From the NCBI GenBank assembly GCA_037127315.1, contig JBBBDQ010000310.1, forward strand, positions 4,539,001-4,603,000: a DNA stretch of 64,000 nucleotides, in the 5' to 3' direction. The notes beneath the pieces are model-generated. The model was not told the origin of the DNA. It ran no database searches and was given only the letters and a program-made list of their open reading frames with translations. Made by a program: the position numbers and the translations under genes. The first letter of the stretch is position 1, and the number at the start of each line of letters is the position of its first letter. Of the stretch, positions 55,881 to 64,000 are shown piece after piece. Origin of the DNA: Ascarosepion bandense (Eukaryota > Mollusca > Cephalopoda > Sepiida > Sepiidae).

Positions 55881-57540
55881 GTCTGAGAAAGTGGTTGCAT
55901 ATAGTTGACAGTTTAGATATTTCTGAACGAATCTGGTACCATGCATGACATCCATCTGAGAGTCTTCATCTGATAAGGCTGTTTAAGAATATGATTCCTG
56001 TTTTCAAGTTAATGTTTTGCTTTTGTAGCTCTCATGGCTTTCTATGACTGATTCAGGGTGATGTTCATTCCTTGATTTTGGCAAGAACTTTTGGTATATT
56101 TTTCAGTGAATACACTGAAAGTTATTACTATCTCCCATATTTCTTATTCCATCATCATCATCAATATAATTATTATAACTATTACCTAATTTCTTCTCAA
56201 CATTGTTATTGTTATAATACTTTGTTTTAGGAATCAAACATTACTACAGATGGTTGTGCACCAATAACTAAAATTTGTAAACTGTAATAGCATGTTATCA
56301 CAGCAGTTATTATTTTTATACTAATAACTTTGAAAAAGGTATGAATCTAATTTACTTTGCATCTCATTATGATCCCAATACCAGCTAAACTGATCATGGC
56401 ATTGACCCATTATAATATTTGGTAGAGAATGATGAAAGGTAATGCTACCTAATATGCATGATGACCATCCAACACAGATTAATGAAAACATTATATTCCA
56501 TGAAAACGTAGTGAGACTAATGTTAATGATACACAAATCTGTCTCATTATAATCTAATATCTGTTTTAAATGAGGATTGATATTATACTTACAAATGAGT
56601 AAGTGATGCTCACACACATATACAATCTATGTGAATGTAGATATTTGAAGAAAAAGTATCAGACATCAAAACTAAAACCTTGAAATCAATGTTGATCCAT
56701 AACAAAATGAAATGTAAGTAGAAAAAAATATTATAGAAATGTTTCTAAAATAAAAGAATAAAAGTAATGCAGAAAGAAACAAAGGGAAATTACCAAAAGT
56801 GACATGAAATCAAATGAGCAGGATGAATAGGCTCAATTAACTATTTTATTAATGATTTGTTGATTGATCAGACATCAGCTACAATTCAAATGCTTGTGCG
56901 TGCATCCAGTTTTTGTTGTATTTCTTTGATATTGCATGAATTCCAAATTATCAGTTCTTGCATGAAGGATGACATTATAAGCCAAGATGCATAAAATCAT
57001 TGGAAGCAACAACTGAGAAGATATTTCTGATTATGGTTTTGAATGATATGATTATAATTTCCAAACAATGTTTACTTCAGAATAAAATGATGATCAAATT
57101 TTTGTCACCTGCCAGATTAAAATGAGGTTTTACATTTCAAAGAAGAGAGAAGATATCATTTGAGAAAAAAAAAACAAAAAAAATGTTGTGAAAATTTTAG
57201 GAGAAAGTTATTACCTCAAAATATTATTCATTAATCTCACTATGCTCTGGAATTTACAGAATATGATTCTGGTATAAAATAAAATCTTATATTGAAATTT
57301 TCTAAACTATGTTTAATATAAACAATTGAAAGAGAAAATGTCAACCAAGCATTGTAAATTTACAAATTGTTAAGGCATGTCATTTAATATTGTTGTTCAA
57401 TCTGAATTTTTATAGATTATTTAATTTTTTGATGTATTTTATATATTGATTGTTTTATTTTGTCTGATAACCATTTGCTGATTATTTAAAATCATGAAAT
57501 ATTTTTAGAATGTAAGAATTTTTTGAAAATAATGATGGTT
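55881..57540. other. AT-rich DNA, no gene
   Basis: The minus frame 56617-56321 (98 codons) has no recognisable domain. 'catcatcatcatca' at 56151-56164 is a short simple repeat. Confidence 0.5.
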
Positions 57541-57544
57541 TACT

Positions 57545-57791
57545 CATAGAATTCCTACTAATTAACCTATAGCTGGGAGTTAAAGGGTGGATTTATATCT
57601 TTTCTAAGGATAATTTGTGCATGAGTGAATATAATGAACACAAATGAAATTTGAACTCAGCTCTCCAAGTTCCAATTCTAGGCACTTGGTATTCTTAAGT
57701 GGTCACCCAGTTTGGTACTGACCAGTCTTGATGTTGCTTAACTTCAATGTACATGTGTGAACTGGTGTTTCAATGTGATATGGCTATAAAC
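57545..57791 (-). mobile_element. 5S rRNA-headed SINE
   Basis: On the minus strand a near full-length 5S-like head (57791-57675) is followed directly by SINE-A-type sequence. The join is 'tagaattggaacttggagag' and then 'ctgagttcaaatttcatttg', with a B-box-like 'gagttcaaatttc'. The body continues 'gtgcattcac'-like sequence, 'aagatataaatccaccc' and 'actcccagctataggtt' to about 57545. The order 5S part, B-box region, body resembles SINEs in which a 5S promoter replaces the tRNA one (the SINE3 type known from fishes). It could also be a chance insertion of a SINE beside a 5S pseudogene. Confidence 0.7.
57675..57791 (-). pseudogene. 5S rRNA-like sequence
   Basis: The minus strand reads 'gtttatagccatatcacatt', then a diverged middle, then 'gttaagcaac' (57742-57733), 'gactggtcagtaccaaactg' (57726-57707) and 'gggtgaccac', then 'ttaagaataccaagtgcc'. 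The spacing of these blocks is that of metazoan 5S rRNA. The 'GTTAAGCAAC' block and 'GGGTGACC' (57708-57701) belong to the internal promoter (A box and C box). Length is about 117 nt against about 119-120 in real genes. Several substitutions, including at helix positions, make a functional rRNA unlikely. Confidence 0.8.
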
Positions 57792-58129
57792 TGCTTCATA
57801 GATAGAGAATGAAAAATATATAGCACGCATATATTCAATTTTATGATGAGAAACTTAAATTGGTCTTTGTAAAATTAGATTAATAAATGTAAATATTTTG
57901 TTCGAGGACAAGCTTTTAAATAATTTTGATAGAAAGAAGCTTCAAGTTTGATTCCAGTTATATAAAGTCACATTGATCATAGCATTGACCCTTTATTATA
58001 TAAGAGAGAAAGGTGATGCTACCTAATATGCAAGCATATATACAGTAAAAAGTACTTAAATGTTAATAAATTGATATTTGCTATAATCAACAACAAAATA
58101 TAGAATTTGAATAAAGCCTCTTAAGGAAA
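57792..58129. other. No feature recognised
   Basis: AT-rich sequence without repeats shared elsewhere. Confidence 0.5.
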
Positions 58130-58255
58130 TGGTTGTTTATTATTTACGAGTGTACCCCTGCTGTCAAAAATGATGGCAAAATATTTGAGAGGATCATTAG
58201 CTGCTTCCTCACAGGTTATCCCCCCCTGAATGTGACAGGAGGAGTGTGTGTGTGT
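58130..58255. repeat. Unclassified repeat M, copy 2, ending in (TG)n
   Basis: 'acccctgctgtcaaaaatga', 'ggcaaaatatttgagagg' and 'tcctcacaggttatccccc', then 'tgtgacaggagg', then (TG)n at 58235-58262. Same orientation and order as 36690-36800. Confidence 0.7.
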
Positions 58256-58470
58256 GCGTGTGTTTTGTTAAAAAAAAAAACAGACTAGGAAGATTTTGTT
58301 AATTTTTTATTTAATTTTTCAAGTATTCTTACATATTTTCTTTTCGTTGGAGATAAGAAATGTAAAAATATTTTCACCTTTCCAAGTACTTTCAGCCATT
58401 TCACTGGCCATTTTCAAGGATGTTATTTTTTTGATGTTATTTTATTCTTATGTTTTGACTGTAACATAAT
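58256..58470 (+). repeat. Interspersed repeat family F, copy
   Basis: 'gactaggaagattttgttaa', 'tttcacctttccaagtactt' and 'tcagccatttcactggccat', then 'tttcaaggatgttatt', parallel the 6864-7090 copy. The edge microsatellite is (TG)n, shared with repeat M. Confidence 0.7.
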
Positions 58471-59944
58471 TTTTGTTCTTTTTTGCAAATGAGCATTCTT
58501 TAAAAGCTATCATGTGACATGCAGAAGGGGCCACCAGTGTGGTAGTAGGGGTCACCACTGTAGTTGTAGAGATGGTCAGCCATGTCTGATAGAAGAACAA
58601 TTCACAACATAGCTGGCAATCACCACAACCTAAGGTTTTATCAGAAGGTTAACAGAAAATGGATTTGTGAAAGAATAAAAGTATACCTTTTGTACGTTTA
58701 AATAGAAATTTATTAATAGAACAGAATAACATGAATTGGTAGAAGTTAAAACATTCAATGAGAGTATTAAGAAGTTAAGGGTATCAAGAGTTCATAGTAG
58801 TAACTTGTATGTATGCATGTATGAACATTATTGTTGGATAGAAATGTCTTCGAAGTAATCACTCAGTCTTAAAGGGTTTCATTTGGTTATCAAGTATAAG
58901 AAAAGGTAGACAGGTGAGCGATGAAAAGGAAGGAGGTGAGAGAAAAAGAGGGAGGTAATAATAATGATTGTTTGGCATTTGTCAAGGGATGTGTTAATTA
59001 CGCTCATGATCTTCTCTCTGGTGACAGATGAACCAGCCTGTCTTTTATTTTGTTTGTGGGGCTTGAAAAGGTCATTTGGGAATTCATTCCTGGATGGGAT
59101 TCTGGTCTATCTATTGGATGATGAATAAACTTCGTGTTGGCTTGCAAAAAGAGTTTCTAAAAAGAATTTGTTTCTGATAATTGAAGATTATTTGAATTTT
59201 GTTTTTAGATATTTTCTAGTTTTCTACTGGCTGAAAAACATTTTGCATCAAGGTGTGAAATTTCACGAGTGTTCTAAGCAAAGTTTGTAAATTGAAGTCT
59301 TTTTTTTTAACAGAATCAATGAGTCAGTACTTAGCATTTGAATTTTAAATCTAGATCTTGTTTTGTCCACCACAGACACATATGATAAAATAATGGCCAA
59401 TTGCACTGTGGATAAGTTTGAATTTATGCAAGAAAAGTAAACAAAGGTTTTGTCATGTTCATAATTAAGAGCTTTCGTTCTTCAAGAATATTTCTATCTG
59501 AAAATAAGTTAAAAAATATTAAAGAGCACACATTAATTACTATGTATACCAAAATTCACCTAATGTATACCATGAATACTGTGCTAAAATGGCTTTTCAA
59601 AATACAACACTTTGAGCAGCCTTTGTTTTTGTAACAACCTAATAATAATGTTTATAAAATTCCTGTATTAATTATAGACTTAAAAATCCACTAATAATTA
59701 TAAAAATTTGGTATTAATTACAATTTTAGAAAAATCTATTATAGTTTTCTAGTTATAACCTATTAATGTGTTAAGAAATACAAAAGAATAAATCATTTTA
59801 CCAGTTGATAATTATTATAATCTGACACAATATTTTGAAATAATAAAAAGAAATGATTATCATATATATTGTTGCCAACACTTGATTATTTTTTCTATAA
59901 ATTAAATTCAAACTTAATAGATTAACTATATTTGTATCAGAAAG
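58471..59944. other. No gene; moderately complex sequence
   Basis: 58500-59150 is less AT-rich and may be an unrecognised repeat or LTR, but no repeat partner is in the window. The remainder is plain AT-rich DNA. Confidence 0.45.
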
Positions 59945-60237
59945 TGCGTTGTGGTGTAATTGATATCACCTCAGAATGAGAAATCAGAAAGTTGATTTCA
60001 AATTGCAGTCAAATTTGTTGCATTCACTTATATACAAATAACCTTAGGAAAGGTATTAATCCATCTTTTCTCCCTCCAGCTATGGGTTGAATAGCAAGAC
60101 AGATTGAGTTCTATAGCCTTGGTTGGCAACTAGTCTACTGCAGAAAGAAGTGGCAAAATCTTCTGCCTAATCAGTCATAGATCAAAAGAGACATGATTGT
60201 CCAAGCATATATCATGTATGCCAATTATCTGACTGAT
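59945..60237 (+). mobile_element. tRNA-derived SINE (family A), full length
   Basis: The head 'tgcgttgtggtgtaattgat' (A-box region) and 'tgatttcaaattgcagtc' (B-box region) are followed by 'gctatgggttgaatagcaag', 'tagccttggttggcaactag' and 'cttctgcctaatcagtcata', and it ends at 'tatctgactgat'. Non-coding. Confidence 0.88.
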
Positions 60238-60863
60238 ATTTATATCTTGGTTCAAGTTTACTTATAAAGTGACTTGTAGAGATATTTTATTTGTTAGTAA
60301 TTATTTTGTAGTATAAAATCTTTTCAAAAGACTATGCTGTTTGTCTTGCGATTTGTCACAAATTGTATAAGTATTTTTAATTGTATGAAAGCTGTTTTTT
60401 GAGAGAAGCTGACTTTTTAAAGCTCAATAAAAAAAAACAACTGTTAGATTTCAATTATTTTATTAATCTACATCTTTCTCACCATTGATCTTCACGTTTT
60501 AAGGTTTCAGAAAAAAACAAGTATCTCAACGATATTCCTGAATGTTATGTGGATTCTGCATTCTGTTAAGTGCAGTGCTAAAAGTGAATCAAACCTCAAT
60601 AATAAATGTAGAAGATAGTTTAACAAAAGCAACATTAATTAACCTTGTTAATTATCAACTAAAACAAAAGAGTGATTGCAGTAGAATCAAAAGATCTAGT
60701 TGGCAACATTCATCTGATTGGCATAGTGTGTGTGTGTGTATATATATAGAGAGAGAGATATCAATATATTTGTTGATTTCGGTGCACACGTATGAAACAT
60801 ATTTATTAATAATTACTTGTGGATGAGCATACAAACACAGTTTTATGATAAGTAAGCACACAC

Positions 60864-60864
<1 letters not shown>
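60238..60864. other. No gene; short TG/TA/GA simple runs near 60727-60760
   Basis: The opposed open frames at 60542-60861 are mutual shadows over simple sequence. Confidence 0.5.

Positions 60865-60915
<51 letters not shown>
60865..60915. repeat. (TA)n at the 3' end of a SINE-S fragment
   Basis: About 25 TA units contiguous with the SINE-S body. Confidence 0.96.
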
Positions 60916-60919
<4 letters not shown>

Positions 60920-61003
60920 CTGTTTCGCTGTATCACAGCTCATCAGTACGGTTAGACATCCATTGCTTTTTACCCAGGATTGAAGCCCAACTGAATATCA
61001 AGG
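60916..61003 (-). mobile_element. tRNA-derived SINE (family S), 5'-truncated
   Basis: 'tctgtttcgctgtatcacag', 'ctcatcagtacggttagac' and 'tgctttttacccaggattga' match 28969-29038 closely. The B-box side is kept and the A-box part of the head is absent. The (TA)n tail is on the same side as at 28.9 kb. Confidence 0.8.
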
Positions 61004-62176
61004 AAAAACATCTGTGATCAGCATGTGTGTACTGTGTCAGAAATAGCTGACAAGTAAGTATTTCATAGCATCCCTCTGCCACTTATACAAATGACTTTGC
61101 TATTCTTAAGCCAAATGTAAGATAGTTCCTTGGTTTGCTTTTGGGCTTTCGAAGTGACAAGTGCACTTATATATGTTAGTTCAAAATCTTTTTTCCAAAT
61201 TCACAACAGGCATTTTGTTACAAATGTTTAGAAACTGTTAGTGCATTGGCAACAGTTGGTGCATTGGCAACCATTTCACAACTGTACGTGCATTGGTAAC
61301 TATTTTGTAATTGTTAGTGATCTTGCACAAGTTCTCCATATTTAATACAATATATAAAAATCTAATATGTATGGGCATATACAAAATGGTTTAAAAAGAG
61401 AATCAGTTCATTTAGCTTTCATGTGCAAGACATACCAGTGATGAAAGAAGAGATCACAAAATCATAAAAAGGTATGTCCATGTCCAAAGAAAATCAAGGT
61501 TCAGACAAATTACTTTTATATATATATATATATATATATATACGTGTGTGTGTGTGTGTGTGTGTGCACCTGTGCATGAGCACATTTCTACACAAGGCAG
61601 CGATGAAAATTTCTCAGGCAGATCCATTTGCAAAAATCAATATTTCAATGATGGAACATCAGAAATGTTTGAATGGTTAAAGGAACTGAGAAATAATATG
61701 CCAAGTGTATTGATCTGTGTGAGTTAATGAGGAGTTGCATGTTGATTTCAAGATAATTCTTCTTGGTAATCCAGAGAACCTTTCTGCACCACATCATATA
61801 TATATATATATATATATGTATCCCTGATAAATGGACAGAGTGATTCCTGGAGGGTCTGTCTATAAAACTCTGGAGTCAGGATATTGATGGTAACATCAAT
61901 TAGTTAAGTGATAAAACTTTTACTTGTATTAATTCTCTCTCTCTCTCAATATATATATATATATATATATATATGATAATAATGGTTGCATACTTGCTGA
62001 ATAGGGTGTTCACCAAACAGGCCATAGTGGTACTCATTCACTTGTTTATAGCTTGTGCAATATAATGTCATTAGACAGCCATGATCCAGTGACAAGAAAC
62101 AGAGTATCTCGAATACATATGATTTGTGTAGTCTAACGGTAAAACACTATTAATATCCAAATAATTTCAAAATGGT

Positions 62177-62182
<6 letters not shown>
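61004..62182. repeat. Microsatellite cluster, no gene
   Basis: 'gtgcattggcaac' is repeated at about 61241, 61258 and, in variant form, 61288. (TA)n-(TG)n lies at 61517-61566, (TA)n at 61796-61818, and (TC)n plus (TA)n at 61925-61973. The open frame 61474-61680 crosses the microsatellite and is not a gene. Confidence 0.8.

Positions 62183-62230
<48 letters not shown>
62183..62230. repeat. (TA)n microsatellite
   Basis: About 22 TA units, 120 bp from the left end of repeat J copy 2. Confidence 0.96.
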
Positions 62231-62236
<6 letters not shown>

Positions 62237-62347
62237 TATTGATTTGAAAACATTTATTGTTAGACAAAGCTAGAATTGTTCAATACAGTGTAATACTTAA
62301 ATAAACAAACATAAATTTATAAATATAAATGAAATATATATATTATA

Positions 62348-63172
62348 TGAATAGAATGAGTAACAAACAGGTAGGAAAAAAGTGTCTTTAATCTAGCATG
62401 TTTAACAAGCTTCTTCAGAGATCTTTTAAAGACAAATGATTTTAAAAACTTTTAAAAATTCTCTTAAAAATCCACAGAGACAACATGCTGAATGAGACAT
62501 GATTTCATTGGTCAGATATGTAATAAATCAAAGGATGAAATTTTAAAATGTTCAGGAGAAACTTATGTCTGTTTAAGTGTATGTACCATGTGTAATAAAA
62601 ACATTAGATGTTTATTATGAATGTAAGTATATGTAAATGAAAATAATGCGTGTCAAGCATATTTAAGTGATAGATGAATTAAGTGTGTGTATTTGTTGGT
62701 TATGTTAGTATGTGTGTGAATGACAGCAACGAAATACATTTCTGTTAAAAATGGTTGCAAAATGTTGTATACATGTGTCAAGTGATGGAACAATTTTTTA
62801 AAAAATAAAATGAGAGAATCATGTATGAATGTAAGTGTATTAAAGAAATGATGTATGAATGTTTGCGGTTATGAGCTGGTAAAGTTAGTATGTGAAATAA
62901 TGTATACATGTGTCAAGCAATGGAACAATTTTCTATTCTAATTAAAATGAGAGAATCATGTATAAATCTGTTTATGAGTCTGGATCATAAAATGAAATAT
63001 ATTTCCATTTAAAATTCTAATGAAATAATCCATATAAGTATTAAGCAAACTTTTTATAAGCGAATAAATTTTGAAAAATAAGATATTAATGGTTAGAATC
63101 TTTTAATGAAATAATATGTATTAAAATACTAAATAACTATGTATTAAAATTATTAAAATAACATAATATAAA
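62348..63172 (+). repeat. Unclassified interspersed repeat J, copy 2
   Basis: Reverse complement of 5995-6785. Internal sub-repeat: 'catgtgtcaagtgatggaac' (62772) and 'catgtgtcaagcaatggaac' (62908), each followed by 'aaaatgagagaatcatgta', giving a period of about 135 bp. The same duplication is seen in copy 1, so it belongs to the element. No ORF and no poly-A. Confidence 0.75.
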
Positions 63173-64000
63173 CAATATGTAAATATTAAAACATACATAT
63201 AAAATATGATATTATATCAATAAAATATTAACCAATATAAATAACAAAGTAATATATAATAGTAAATAATAATACAACTAATGATGATAATAATAACATA
63301 ATGTTAATAATGTCTGATAATAATAATATGAATAAATTTTCCATATGTAAAGGAATTAGTTTATTCACTTCTGAAATCAGAAGTTAACGTAATATTAAAC
63401 AAATAGAGGGTATATGGGTATAGAGCTTTCTTTATAAATTCAATCTTATTGTGAAAGTATATGGATTCCTCCTTCTCTCTTTGTAGGCCATGCATTTATA
63501 TAATTTCCTCTTATCCAGTGGTTTTCGTGAGTAATCTAAAATCAGTTGATTTCATTTGCTTGTTTATGTTTGTATACCCACGAACACCCTTAGAATCCGA
63601 GATCTATACTGGGTGGCTTTAAGGACACCTTATTGTAGACTGTTGCTTCAGATTCACAAACAAAGAGCTGTACCAAATAACAGAAACCACATCACTTGAG
63701 TACTAACAGCAGACACAACAACTAAAATTGACAGCACATGTAAGTCAAACAGAAAATAATGACATAATCAAGATGTTAACATTCCATATTACTACAAATA
63801 AAAGGTTAAGAAAAAAAAAACCATCAATATACTGGAACCTGTTCTCCTGAAAAAATGTTTTAAGAGAAACATTATTTTGAACTGAAAGAAGTACTGAATG
63901 AATGCCAAATGTTTCCTTGTAGGGAAACAGACAATACTACTATTACCATTACAGGTCAACTTTCAGGTTTCCTAAGTCTTTTGACATTCTGAAGTGACAC
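63173..64000. other. AT-rich DNA with ATA/ATG-rich patches, no gene
   Basis: 63173-63330 is almost purely A/T with 'aataata' runs. From 63480 the sequence is more complex but nothing is recognised. Confidence 0.5.

Noticed and set aside
57675..57791. Functional 5S rRNA gene
   Set aside because: There are too many substitutions in conserved blocks, and it runs straight into a SINE body without a T-run terminator.

Overview
The window looks like intergenic or intronic DNA from a cephalopod mollusc, most probably an octopus. It is strongly AT-rich, full of (TA)n and (TG)n microsatellites, and densely occupied by tRNA-derived SINEs plus fragments of non-LTR, Penelope-like and Ty3/gypsy retroelements. 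The cephalopod call rests on my recognition of the most frequent SINE and of the LINE C-terminal coding fragments, not on a database search. No host protein-coding gene, rRNA operon, functional tRNA gene or CRISPR array could be supported. Nearly all open frames are chance frames, translated microsatellites, or pieces of mobile elements.

Layout. Positions 1-9.7 kb hold LINE 3' ends (85-681; 8787-9530, split by a SINE), a fold-back repeat (3.1-3.4 kb), a Helitron-like 3' end (5.2-5.4 kb), one copy of an unclassified 0.8-kb repeat (J, 6.0-6.8 kb) and a microsatellite-edged repeat (F). From 9.7 to 25 kb there are degenerate minisatellites, four SINE-A copies, a LINE 3' half (16.4-17.1 kb) and an inverted pair of a second SINE family (19.0/19.9 kb). 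A decayed minus-strand Ty3/gypsy pol lies at 25.1-27.0 kb. At 28.9-30.2 kb a tRNA-derived SINE is followed by a Penelope-like GIY-YIG endonuclease frame and, 0.5 kb downstream, a sequence that folds as a type I hammerhead ribozyme. At 30.8-41 kb there are LINE reverse-transcriptase fragments, SINEs and further repeat copies. At 43.6-48.3 kb is a nest: a minus-strand LINE interrupted by a three-monomer SINE-like element, next to a plus-strand gypsy pol with the start of its 3' LTR. From 48.3 kb to the end the sequence is mostly plain AT-rich DNA with SINEs at 52.4-53.1 and 59.9 kb, a 5S rRNA-like/SINE chimera at 57.5-57.8 kb, and the inverted second copy of repeat J at 62.3-63.2 kb.

How the pieces fit. 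The LINE clade with the 'gtg-caccagtgg...ggggtgaaat...An' tail probably mobilised the tandem-monomer SINE that carries the same tail. Several unrelated repeat families share one architectural feature, a (TA)n or (TG)n microsatellite at one fixed edge. The best candidates for something not previously described are the Penelope-linked hammerhead ribozyme, the 5S-headed SINE, the tandem-monomer LINE-tailed SINE, and repeat families F and J. Gene-level functions are inferred from motifs read by eye; no alignment or folding program was run.
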